Source: Vitrella brassicaformis
Lineage: Eukaryota > Sar > Vitrellaceae
NCBI GenBank assembly: GCA_001179505.1
Contig: CDMY01000499.1
Span: 104,866-168,865 of the forward strand
Reading direction: 5' to 3'
DNA: 64,000 bases
The notes below the pieces were generated by a model, which had not been told where the DNA came from, ran no database searches, and saw only the letters and a list, made by a program, of their open reading frames with translations. Each line of letters starts with the position of its first letter. Within the stretch, counting starts at the first letter, position 1. Position numbers and translations under genes: made by a program. Below, one piece after another: positions 44,698 to 55,059 of this stretch.

Positions 44698-47383
44698 ATG
44701 AACGGCAACCAGGATCAGTTGATTCGCCGTGACATCGCAAGGTAATCAGGCAAGAACCATACACACCAACTGCGGCTGACGAATGTCTTAGTGTTTTTCT
44801 CTCTGGCTGTGGGTGTGGTGTGTGCAGCCGGTCAGGCGCTCAAATCGGGGAGGACCCTCGTCAGCCGTCTTCATCGAGTGCCGACACGTGAGCCGTACAC
44901 TTGATTGAGACGATGGACAGCACCACCATCATTCTGACATCTTTCGTCGCTCTCTGTCGCTGCTCTACTGTTTGCAGGGGTGTTGCGGCTGCGGCACCTG
45001 GTGCGAGTGCATCTGCCTCTGGGCCGTCCACTGCCGGCGAGTGGAAGAGCACTGGCAACACTCTCTTTACGGCCGGCAAGTATCTCGACGCTTACCGCTC
45101 GTATCTCAAGGTGGCCCACACACAGTGACTGTCACGTCTGACCCGTCGATGCACACGGCTTCCTGCTGTTGTCTCTCTGTGTGGCGTCAGGGTATTCGAG
45201 CGGAGCGTGAGACCCTCGCTGAGCTGCTCATTCGCCGCTCCCAGTGCCTCATCGGGCTGGAGAGCTACCTCGCTGCCTTCATCGATGTCACCACCGCCCT
45301 CCGCATCCTCCTGCCCCCGCCGTCCATCGAGGCCGGCAGCAAGAGCGCCACCGTCCAGGAGGTCGCCATAAAGCTCTACAAGCCCCTCATCCAGCAGCTC
45401 ACCGGCGGCCGACCGAGACGTCGACGGGGTCAGGACGAAGCGGCCGGTGACCAAGACATCGTGTTGCCGTCGACGGAAGCGATAGCGGCCCTCATGAGGG
45501 ACGCCATGACGCACTTGTGCTCGACAGACCGGCCGGTCGTCGACGCATCGCAGCAAGTGATGAATGCACTGACGGAGGCGCGGCGCTGCAGGACGGCGAG
45601 AGATACGCCGATGCGCGTGACGTCTTCACCGCTGGTTTGGCGGCCGCTGACGTGTCGACCCTCGTGGCACTGCTGAGCAACGCGGCTGCGTGTCTGCTCC
45701 AGCCGAAGCTCATCAAGGAGGGCGGGCCGGACGCCGTCGGCTGTGCTGCCGCCGCATTCCATCTGAGCTGCTTGAAGGGGCCCTGCCAGCAGCTGAGTGC
45801 CATCCAGCAGAAGACCCTCATTCGGCTGGGCCAGGGGCTGCTGGCGGAGCGGCTCTTCGACGCGGCCGATGCCGTCGTCCAGGCGCTCACCCAACACGTA
45901 AGCAATAAAATGCTCATGACAAGAGAGGAGGGAGAAACCGGTGACCCCTGTGTGTGTGTCCGTCAGGGTCTGGAGGATCAGATGGCGGCAGATGTCACCA
46001 CGCTGCAGCGGCGCATCAGCACCCACGCGGCCAACGCCAGCGGAGAGTATGACTGGGCGGCCATCTACCGACAGGCAATCGGCAACGCGCAGAACAGACA
46101 GACCGGCAGGACCACACACATCGACGTGGCTGACTACGTCGGGCCTCTCGCCATCCGCACAGCCAGCCGGCCCTCATCGCCACACAGGACATCCAGCCGG
46201 GGCAGCTGCTGATCGTCCAGAAGGCCGTAATGGTGGAGCGGGCATCGTCGCAAGACAGTGGGCGAGTCGGCGAGCGGCTGTTGGCACGGCTGACATCTCA
46301 GTTAGACAGCTGGCACCCTCGGCTGGTCTCTCAGCTGTGCTGTCTGCCGCCCGGCAGGGGACAGCCGTCTGCCATAGGCGGTTTGGCCATTGCGGCCCCT
46401 CCAGCCCCAGAGACCTGTCTTGGGCTGCCTCCGTCGTTTCCCCTCCTGCCGCGGTTTATCTGGTCGGCCACTGGAGAGGAGTTCGGCCCGCCTGTGGCGC
46501 AGATCGACAGCGACCCTGGCCACCTCCGCCGATTGCTGGACTTCAATACTCGCGCTGCTGATGACGTCGTCCTCGTCGAGATTCCCCTGCCAGCCGAGAA
46601 TTCCCTGCGAGCCATGGGTGTCGCCTCTGTGAACGCGTCCGGTGAGAAACACAGCAGAGAGCTGCAGACAGAGGACTGTGTTTGAAATGACTTTTGCGAT
46701 GCAGGTCGTCTGTGGCCTTTGCTCTCGCTGTTCAGCCACGCCGGCACGAAGCGCAATGCCCTCTGGTAAGCCCCAGACCCACGCAAATGGCACTGTTGAG
46801 ACGGCTCAGGCTCATTGTGCTGTCTGACAGGTATTCTGTCGAACAGCTCCTGATCGTTCGTGCTGTCAGGCCGATCGCCTGTGGCAGTGAGATCACCGTC
46901 TCCTACTATCCACTTTTCAAAACCACCTTGGCTGCCGAGAGGGAGCTAGCGAGGCGTTACGACCTTCCCGACCCCCACCAGCGATACAGCCGGGGTAAGG
47001 CGAAGGTGATCGAGCAGGTGGAGCAGCGGATGGAAGTGCTGGAGCAGTTGGGCCCAGGAGAGGAGGGCTTGCGTGAGGTGGACGAGATGCTGCAGAAAGT
47101 GCGCGGCCTGAGCGTCGACACCATCATGGTCGCGAGGCTGCTGGCATTGCGGTCGTATGGTCTGTTCGCGGTGGGGCGAGTGGAGGAGGCGGTGGCGGCG
47201 GTTCGTGAGTCGGTCGCCAGCTCCCGTGCACTGCTATCCTACCACCCCCAGGACATCCGCCCGATGAGGGTAGCTCTCGCCTTTCTCACGGGCAGCGACC
47301 GGAGGGAGATGCAGGCCGAAATCGAGAAGTCCTGTGAGGTCATCTACGGGACGGCAGAGGCCTTTGGCATCTTCTTTGAGTAG
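44698..47383 (+). pseudogene. TPR-SET copy lacking the ankyrin module, two frameshifts
   Basis: Exons matching copy B: 44698-44741 (new short exon, MNGNQDQLIRRDIA), 44828-44887 (60-nt linker), 44978-45110 (first TPR), 45191-45897, 45967-46641, 46705-46765 and 46831-47383. Splice sites and phases are conserved. In the fourth exon one base is missing relative to copy B (GAGGCGCGG for GAGGGCGCGG, about 45577), shifting the frame in the TPR region. In the fifth exon about 13 bases are missing near 46150-46165, shifting it again at the start of the SET domain. The SET remnant reads LFSHAGTKRNALW and GSEITVSYY. The ankyrin region is absent, replaced by 14 residues. The intact splice sites suggest recent decay or a sequencing error at the single-base shift; the 13-base one is harder to explain as error. 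Confidence 0.7.
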
Positions 47384-48474
47384 ACGATGGTTGACAGACA
47401 GACAGACAGACAGGCAGACAGGCAGGCAGGCAGACAGGCAGACAGGCAGACAGGCAGGCAGGCAGGCAGACAGGCAGGCAGACAGGCAGGCAGACAGGCA
47501 GGCACAGCTCACCTCTATCGCACACACAAACACTGCTACCGCACCATGCACTCGTGGATGGATGGATGGATCGATGTGTGTGAGAGGTGCTTTCCTCTCT
47601 CGCTCTCGGATCGGGCAGGGCAGCGCAGGGCGTGTGTGTGTGTGCTTGTGTTGTGGTGTTCGGTGTTCGTGTGCAAGTGTCCGTAGTCATTGGTGTGTGC
47701 AGCTGTGTCTGAAGTCACTGACTCATCAGTCGCGCGCTGGCCAGCCATGTGTGCCTCGTCTGAGCCTCATGGATGCGGCTCAACAACGATCACATGGCAA
47801 GCAAGCCGGGGCGCCGCTGAAGGTGTCGTGACGGGCCAACCGATCTCTGTGTGTGTGTAGACTGCATTCACTTGTGTATACTTGCATACCTATATATCGG
47901 CTGGGGGGGCACACGATGCTTCTGAGCCCCTTGCCTTCTCTTGTGATGCCCACACAGGGTCGAGCGACGGCTCCCTCTCAATCTCTCTGTCCATGTGGCG
48001 GCTTGCCTGAACGGCAGCATCTCACTGGAAGGAAAGAGGGGCGACAGACAGGGGCGACAGCCAGCCAGCCAGCCAGCTAGCCACCGAAAGGGCCTGACTT
48101 GGAGTAGCGAATCTTCTTCCTTATCGGTCCTCTCTCCCTCTTCTCGTCCATTCAGTGTGTGTGTATTTGTGTTATTGCTTTCTGTATATACATGTCGGAT
48201 TTGTCTGCCTGAGGGCAAGGCGGGCCCGCCATCAGATCAGATGTATATACTCGTGGTTTTTGACCGGCCCACCTTGCTGCCTGCCTGCCTGCCCGACGGG
48301 CAGGCACACACACACACACGAGCCCCATGTCGCTCTCTCACTGTCTGCCTGCGTTATGTATGAGCAGTGTGTGTGACGTACATGGAGGGATGGATGTGGA
48401 TGGATGTGTGGATGACCTCTCTGCTTCTCCGCGTTTCGTGCATTATGCTGGCAGCAGAGAATTGAGCGACGGCA

Positions 48475-48508
<34 letters not shown>

Positions 48509-48668
48509 CCGGCCAGCCATGTGTAGTCCATTACATTACATGCCGACACATGTGCATAGCTGAAATGTCATCAATACCCACACCACTACACGCACCAGAC
48601 AGAACCCACACATACGATGAAAAGTCACTCTCGAGATCTCTCTCCCCTGTGACAAAGGCAACCCGCAG

Positions 48669-48703
<35 letters not shown>

Positions 48704-48844
48704 CATACCCGCACCCACACACACAGGCGTACACAGCAAACCCAAATACACAGCACGCACCACACAGGTCAGTACTAGTGTGTGAGCCACACACGTCACA
48801 GCTCTTTCTCTTGTTCCCTCTTGCGCATGCCGCAATGGACTCAC
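47384..48844. other. Intergenic, repeat-rich; outer part of right arm
   Basis: Contains a (CAGACAGG)n-type minisatellite at 47393-47505, (GGAT)n at 47556-47570, (GT)n near 47630-47645, (CCAG)n at 48060-48078, (CT)n/(GT)n at 48474-48508 and (CA)n at 48670-48701. Matches the 3390-4495 spacer in inverted orientation. No gene recognised. Confidence 0.65.
47393..47505. repeat. CAGACAGG/CAGG minisatellite
   Basis: About 110 bases of GACA and GGCA tetramers directly after the TPR-SET remnant stop. The left arm has a shorter TGTC tract at 4438-4490 in the same relative position, so the array has expanded in the right arm or shrunk in the left. Confidence 0.85.
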
Positions 48845-49587
48845 TCAGACCTCTGGCCTATCATGTGCCAAACCTGCGGCCCTCCGTCGGCCATCGTCCG
48901 CCCGCCCCACCTGAATGCGCACCATCTCCCGCCCTCTCGCATCCTTGTCTGCCGGCATCACCAGCACACACTGGGGACTGTCGTCGACGTGCCGCGAGGC
49001 CGCATCGCAGTCGAGCGGCGCCCTGCAGATGGGGCAGCTCCTGTGGCCGGTGGCTATCCAGGTCTCAAGGCACTGCCGATGGAAGACGTGTTGGTCAAAG
49101 CAGGTGGGGACCGATGGGGTGGTGCAGCTGTCGTCGGCCTCGTAGCTGCACAGGCAGATGCAGCACGCCGCCTGAGGGCTGTCGACGGGGGAGGCCTCAA
49201 GAGGCTTGTTCTCCTGGGGGCGGAAGGGGAAGACCTGACAACCAACACCACACACAGAACAGAGCTGCCCAGGCGGCGAATCGGATGGCTTTTTACCCAG
49301 AGGTCAATGACTCTGCTCTTGGACGCCGCGTCTGGCGTCCGCCGGCCGGAGCCGATGGTGTCGAGTGGGACATTGCTCGACAGCGTCCCGTTTTCGGTAT
49401 ACCAGAGGTTCCACGCTTTGAGGAGTGTCTTGATGAGGGGCGGGACGAACCTGATGACCAGGATGAGCATGATGATGAGAACGAACAGAGCCACGAGGTC
49501 CATGCCGGCACTGCACCACATACCCCTAGGGTCACACAGACTCAATTTACACTTGTACAGCGAGTTAGGACGGCCGTTAGCGGCCAT
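48845..49587 (-). CDS. Membrane-anchored RING-H2 finger protein (probable E3 ligase, ~226 aa)
   Basis: Two minus-strand exons: 49587-49297 and 49234-48845, joined by a GT-AG intron in phase 0 (DLW|VFPF). One transmembrane helix near the N-terminus (about residues 30-55, LVALFVLIIMLILVIRFV). The second exon carries a C3H2C3 RING: C-C-I-C, then TCFDQHVFHRQCLETW, then SCPICRAPL, the H2 arrangement with two His. Small TM plus RING-H2 proteins (ATL-like) ubiquitinate targets at endomembranes. The frame is open upstream to about 49638 without an ATG, so the start at 49587 is the first ATG; a 5' exon cannot be excluded. Confidence 0.78.
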
Positions 49588-49919
49588 CCTGGCCAAAGGG
49601 CAGCGATTTTTCCTCTGTTTTGGTCCACGCAGACGCACCGTGCGAGTCTAAATGGCAAACAACACTACCTGCGTCCCTTTCTAGCTTGGCTGTCACATAG
49701 ACGGGTTCAAAAACGTCAAACGCACGCAGCCCACGGCACACGCACCTTTCCTTCCCTGACGACGGACCAAAATGCGTCCGTCGATCGGCCATGACGAGCA
49801 CACACGACACACGCGCACGCCACACCAAGGCTCTTTCGCTTCGCGAATCCGTCGAGTAGCTCACTCACCATCCACGAGTTCTCACCACATCACTCACAAA
49901 AACACAACGTCATGCCCAC
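49588..49919. other. Short spacer between two minus-strand genes; nothing recognised
   Basis: 332 bases with no conserved frame. Probably the 3' flank of the multipass gene and 5' leader of the RING-H2 gene. Confidence 0.5.
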
Positions 49920-50982
49920 TCACGCACCTGCCTTGACGGCAACCGTGACGCCCCTCCCTTCATGGTCCGACGCGCTCGTCTCCTCGCCGCTGGCCGGCTC
50001 TGCCACAAGGGACGCCGGCTGGTGCAGCGGCAGCTGGCTGGCCATCGACGGCTCGATTGCCGTCCTCCTCCGGCAGCAGGTGAGCCGGATGCCCTGACAG
50101 AGGAAGTGGAAGACCGTCTGCGCGAGGAAGGCCACCACCACCAGAATGGCCGAGTTCCAGTCCTGCCACGTCAGCACCGGGTAGAGCGGCTTCCCGGTCA
50201 GGAATGTCGCCCCTGCACACATATACAGCACGTTCACGCAGAGACCATTTAGATGCATCCATTCTTGCCCGCCTGCCCACTCGGCACCAGGTGCGTACCT
50301 GCGTTGATAGGGCAATAGACGGCGCCCAGCAGCAGTGACACAATGAGGTGTCGCGAGAAGAAGGGGATCTGGTGCTGCAAGAACTCGATGGCCAGCAGCC
50401 CCAGACCAACAGCGTGGAGGTTCAGGTTGATGTAAAGGGGGAAGCCGTGGTCCAGGATGTGCTCCTCGTGCAACACCGGCCACACCACCAGCCAGAACAA
50501 ACTCGCGATGACGATCTCAAGCGGCAAAGCGATCTCGAACAGCAGAGTGATGGTCTTGTGCAGCCTCAGCCGCGCCTGGCTCTGCTCCAGCAGCAGCGCA
50601 CTGTCGCCCTCACTGCCTATCCGCCGCTCGCCCATCTCCTCCCGCCAGACATACCAGTTGTGGACCGTCGCGAAGGCAAAGTACGCCAGCGACAAAGTCC
50701 AGCCCCAGTTGGTGAGAAAGCAGAAGTAGAGTGCTGAGGGGGCGAGGTCGAAGCCCATGAAGAACCACACGATGAAGTAGACGGTGACGGCCAGCCGCCA
50801 GAAGAAGGTCGCTGCGGGCGGCACATGGCGGTATTTGAAGATGTCGCTCGGGGTGACCTGCATTCAACACATCATCAGACACACCCAGTCAATCTGAGTG
50901 GATATGTGGGAGCCGTCGGGGTGACCTGGTGGCTGACGTGCTCGGGCCACAGAAAGCTCTTGGGCTGACACAGGAAAGGCAT
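49920..50982 (-). CDS. Multipass membrane protein, rolling-stone / AIG1-like (302 aa)
   Basis: Three minus-strand exons: 50982-50926 (start in good context, GCCACCATGCC), 50857-50299 and 50212-49920; GT-AG, in phase. Six or so hydrophobic helices: FFWRLAVTVYFIVWFF, LYFCFLTNWGWTLSLAYF, ITLLFEIALPLEIVIASLF, AVGLGLLAIEFL, LIVSLLLGAVY and AILVVVAFLAQTVFHFL. The LTNWG segment and the TGKPLYPVLTWQDW segment before the last helix resemble the rolling-stone and AIG1/FAR-17a groups of membrane proteins. AIG1 members hydrolyse fatty-acid esters of hydroxy fatty acids using Thr and His residues; I cannot assign that activity here. The cytosolic tail is Ser/Glu-rich. The final codons overlap a possible donor (GCAG|GTGCGTGAG). 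Confidence 0.65.
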
Positions 50983-51813
50983 GGTGGCCATCTCAACCAG
51001 CAACAACACTGAACACACGCAAGACACACAAGGAGGGGAACCACGGATCTGACTCTCACTGCCCGCAGGTGTGTGTTTTGGCTTCGTACCTCAGCGAGTG
51101 CTCAAAACCGCAAAAAGCCCTGATGGTGAAGGCAACCACAATACAGAGGGACAGAGGGACAGAGGGAGAGAGGGAGAGAGGGAGAGAGGGCTGTGGTGTT
51201 GTTGATCGTCGCGTCTTCGTACCTCCGTCTGACGTACAAGCACGCCCTTTTGCTCGTTTCTTCCTGTGGATTTCAGTCGAGCAGCGCCACCCTGGGCGTC
51301 CCCTTTCCTCACTTCGTTGATGTCTTGTCGAGAAACCAACAGCTCGTCATCTCTAAGCTCGCAGAAGCCAAGGAGGAGCTCAAGGCCGACAAACGTGCAG
51401 AGAGTTCATCGTATAACACGGGCGCATAATATCATTCAGCGATGAGTCATTCATTCATTCTGTCATGCTTTGCTTTCCATGGACAAGTCGGCCGGGATAT
51501 ATAGAGATATATCACACATACACCACATCCCCTGCAATGTGACGCGACACGCATACAAGGCAAGGCAGCCAGCCATATTGATTGATTGATTGACACAGGC
51601 CAAAACGGAAAGAGGGCGCCGCAGCCAAACACACGGACGCAAAGGCAATGAGTGTACCCATATACACAGCCAGCCAGCCAGCCAGCCAGCCAACCATGCT
51701 CTCTCCCTCCAAACAGCACCGTTGCTACACTGCGCAACCTGACACACAAGGCCGAGAGAGAGTGAGCGGGAATTCTTCTTCTGCAGTCATTGCTGGGTGC
51801 CTTGCTCCCTCAC
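50983..51813. other. Intergenic with one possible small plus-strand exon
   Basis: A plus-strand exon-like stretch at 51278-51429 follows a good acceptor (GGATTTCAG) and reads as a short hydrophilic helix ending in a stop (SKLAEAKEELKADKRAESS). A piece upstream at about 51069-51123 (SYLSECSKPQKALM, then GTGAAG donor) joins it in phase 0, but no ATG was found. It may be a small gene divergent from the multipass gene. The rest is GA-rich, CCAG-rich and unremarkable. Confidence 0.3.
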
Positions 51814-53196
51814 CTATCGGTCGAAGATCATCCGCGCAACAGCGGACCCCAGTGCCACACGGGCCAGTCGGGTGGTCACCGGATGGCGGTTCTTGAACGC
51901 CTCACCCACACCAGACACGGGCGGCTCAGTCGTGTAGACAGTGACGCCCACTGCATCAACACAAACGAAAACCAGGGACTAACGTGAGTGCTCCATTGCG
52001 GGCTGTGCTGTCCAGTGCCATGCCTACCAGGGTCACCGACCATCGGCAGCTCCACAAGTTGGACCCACGCGACGAAGGCATGGCTGGCGTCCGTCAACAC
52101 GAGCCGACGGTACCAGTTGACATCGTCGCTGGAGGCGTTGAGGAAGGCGGTGGTGCTGCTGCATCCCGCCACTGGTGCGTGAGGGGACTGCGTCATCAGG
52201 TTGTGCAGCCGATGGTTGTCCACACGACTGAGGACAACACCAGAGACCCGCAGACATGCCCCGTGAGTGAAGGTGGTCAAGCCAGGGCCTCACGCACCTT
52301 CCAATCGCCTTTTCCGTTCTGCTGATCTGAGGATTGTACAGGACGATGTCCGTGACGGACGACGACAGAGATGAGTACCGGATGCCAGCACCGCCCATCC
52401 CCCCCCAGCCGTACCCCGGGGCATAAGCCATATTGCTGCTGGCCGGCGGATCATCCTGCTGGGGTGGATGTTACCGGTGCCCGGCCCAAAGGGGCGAGTC
52501 GACGTCTGTCGACTGGCGGAACCACTCAAGGGTCTTGCCGCCGACGTTGATGTGGCGGCCTACGATCTTGTGATGGGCCAAAACACGCGCATCGGCCAGA
52601 AACGCCTGCAGACACACAGCACAGCACAGCACAGCACAGCACAGCGCCGTGGGGTAGGCCATTCGTTCAATAGTCGTTCATCCTGCCTTCGTTCATACCG
52701 TTTTGTTTGCGTACTGGTTGAGGTCAGCAGGCGTGACAGTGAGGGGCAGCTGGCAGCACCCACACTGCCCCGCCAGCTCAATCGCCTTGCCCATCTTACC
52801 CCAGCCCCCCGCATCCACCACACACATGGCCGCCAGCAGGTCCGCCACACCCATTTCCTGCTCATCGAACCGCAGAAACTCCACCGTCTGCCCGTTGACT
52901 ACGCGCCGCAGCCCCGCCTTTGTGCTGAGGGCGTGGCTGAGCCGCTGCCGCAGCTGGGCCGCCCTGAAGAGTGCGCTGAGCCATCTGGATGTGGTTCTGA
53001 GGCGCAGGATGTCCTCAAGGCTGAGCAGGAAGAAGCTGCGCCTCCCGACGCAGAGGTATGCCACGGGATGCTGCTGCTGCTGTTGCTGTTGCTGTTGTTG
53101 CTGTTGCTGTTGTTGCTGTGGTCCAGGCTGTGGTTGAGGGTTCTTGGGGCGCCACACCAGCCGCTGCCGGTTGTTGTGCGTGTGATGACGCTGCAT
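51814..53196 (-). CDS. Unrecognised protein with N-terminal poly-Gln (368 aa)
   Basis: Five minus-strand exons: 53196-52699, 52605-52475, 52438-52298, 52227-52028 and 51950-51814 (TAG). All are GT-AG and phases match only for this set. A poly-Gln run of about 16 (CAG/CAA mix, 53069-53121) precedes a helical region that could be F-box-like (FLLSLEDILRLRTTSRWLSALF); that is weak. The middle contains HKIVGRHINVGGKTLEWF and the C-terminus is beta-rich (WYRRLVLTDASHAFVAWVQLVELP, VGVTVYTTEPPV). No family recognised. It is divergent from ispE with only 119 bp between the starts, the closest pair in the window. Confidence 0.6.
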
Positions 53197-53315
53197 CCCG
53201 ACTTACTGAGACGAACCTCGATGAATCCAATTAGGCATCGGGCCGATGCATGCGATAGTTCTACTCAACTCACACGTCACCGTTTTGGAAGACGATCCAC
53301 TCGAAAGCTCGCACA
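53197..53315. promoter_or_regulatory. 119-bp head-to-head region (53196 minus / ispE)
   Basis: Both start codons lie within 119 bp, so the two genes almost certainly share promoter sequence. No element recognised by eye. Confidence 0.4.
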
Positions 53316-54800
53316 ATGCGGAAAATGCGCTCCCTGAAACCGCCGCCAAAGGAAAATGCGAAGATGAGCGCCGCAGGATGGCTCGCTACACTCGCACTTG
53401 CTGTGGCGACTCATCACCTATCGTCGAATATTCCACGATGCGTCGGGTTCCTTCCCGCTCGGCCCTCATCTCCCTTCTCGCATCTGATTCATCACAGACG
53501 CCTCAGGAATGAGCAACCGCATCGTAAGGAAGCACTGAGCAGGCGGCCACCCTGGCAGATGACCACCGAGCCCTCTTCGGTGACCCTTTACTCGCCCGCC
53601 AAGATCAACTTGTTTCTGCGCATCCTGGGCCGCAGGGCGGATGGTTATCATGACCTGGCGTCACTCTTTCAGACCGTCGACCTCTGCGACAGACTGACGT
53701 TCTCTATCTGCGAAGAGGGGGACGACGTGCTGACCTGCACCGACCCCTCTGTGCCGACGGACGGCTCCAACCTGATCCTCAAGGCCATCGACCTCTTTCG
53801 CGCCAAGACCAGGTCTGCGCAGATGTGGAGAGATCCATGCCTATGCGCATCCCTTTGTGAATCTCTCTGTGTGCGTCTGTGACTGACAGGTCCGATAAGA
53901 GGTTCCGAGTTCACCTGGAGAAGAACATCCCCAATCAGGCTGGTTTGGGCGGCGGCTCCGGCAACGCGGCAACAGCCCTGGTGGCCGCCAATTGGCTGTG
54001 TGGGAGAGATGAGGACGAGCGGCGGTCGATGGACGAGTTGAGAGAGTGGTCGGGGGAGATTGGGAGTGACATCACGTTCTTTCTAAGCAACGGGGTGGCC
54101 TACTGCACGGGCAGGGGCGAGCTGATCCGGCCGCTGGAGCCGCTTCCGAACCCGCCAAGCACCGTGTACATTGTCAAGCCCAATCAGGTGCATGCAATCA
54201 CACACGCATACCGACGCACACGACGCCTGGCCACTTCGTTCCTTTATGCAGGGTCTGTCGACAGCCTTGGTGTACCGTTCCCTTGATCTGTCGGCGCTGC
54301 ATCCCTCGTCCCCCTCCTCTCTCCTGTCCCTCTTCCAGTCGGGTGGCGTGATGGCTGCCGCTGACCAGGGGGCCCTCGTCAATGACCTGGAGCCTCCCGC
54401 ATTCGCCAACTACGGTGAGTTGCGGGAGCTCAAGGGCGACCTGGAGGGCGTGTTCGGTGCTGGCCGCGTCATGATGAGCGGCAGCGGGACGGCCGTGTTT
54501 GGGCTGGACGATAGAGACGGAGAGGGGGACAGGGAGGCGGCCCTCAGAGAAATCAAAGAGAGGAGGTAAGCACGTGGCAGATATGTGGATATCCTGGAGC
54601 AGTCATGGCACCTTCTCTGGGCTGTATTTCTCTCTGTGTGCAGGCGCGAGATGGGTCTCCGCATCTTTGCGTGTCACTTTCTGGACAGGGGTGGCCCCTC
54701 ACAAGAACAAGCTTCGTCGACCACTCTCGAGTGGTACCAGCCGTCCGATCCTCTGAGTTGGACACCGACACCACGAGAACTACACGGACTGAAGCCTTGA
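53316..54800 (+). CDS. ispE: 4-diphosphocytidyl-2-C-methyl-D-erythritol kinase, plastid-targeted
   Basis: Four exons: 53316-53812, 53890-54187, 54252-54565 and 54644-54800; GT-AG, in phase; 421 aa (405 if the ATG at 53364 is used). IspE phosphorylates CDP-methylerythritol in the MEP pathway of isopentenyl diphosphate synthesis, which runs in plastids. GHMP-kinase hallmarks are clear: SPAKINLFLRILGRRADGYH near the mature N-terminus, the ATP loop PNQAGLGGGSGNAATAL and C-terminal MMSGSGTAVFGL. The first ~75 residues are extra relative to bacterial IspE: a hydrophobic signal-like stretch (WLATLALAVATHHL) then a basic Ser/Arg/His-rich part, consistent with a bipartite plastid leader. The usual GGGSS is GGGSG here. 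The C-terminal ~50 residues (WYQPSDPLSW) extend past the kinase fold. Confidence 0.93.
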
Positions 54801-55059
54801 CTGTCTGCCAAACGAGGGCTTGTGTGTGTGATGATGGAGCCAGGCAAGGGCCCCTGACTGAATTGGTCAGGTTTTTCGTTCATGGTGGATGAGAGAAGCG
54901 TCGGTAGACATTCTATCTGGGTGCGTGGGGCATGCTTGTAAGGCATGGACCAGAGACACGTACTTACATCGAACGAATGGACTGATGTGACGATGGTCGA
55001 TCGCACATCTTCGAATCATGCTTGCATGCAGGTTCCATCACCCACTCCCCTAGTCACAT
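54801..55059. other. Spacer between converging genes; nothing recognised
   Basis: 259 bases between the stops of ispE and the phosphatase-like gene. Confidence 0.5.

Larger units (their letters stand above)
43143..48420. repeat. Inverted duplication, right arm
   Basis: Matches in reverse orientation to 12715-11455 and then directly to 7170-3390 of the left arm. The ~4.3 kb between those left segments (most of copy B's ankyrin exon and the third ankyrin gene) is absent here. The junction is at about 44692-44740. The arms are separated by about 30 kb of unduplicated genes. Confidence 0.8.

Noticed and set aside
51956-51978. Alternative short last exon (VPGFRLC) for the poly-Q gene
   Set aside because: An acceptor at 51951 in the same phase gives a longer, protein-like C-terminus (51950-51814), so the short version is less likely.
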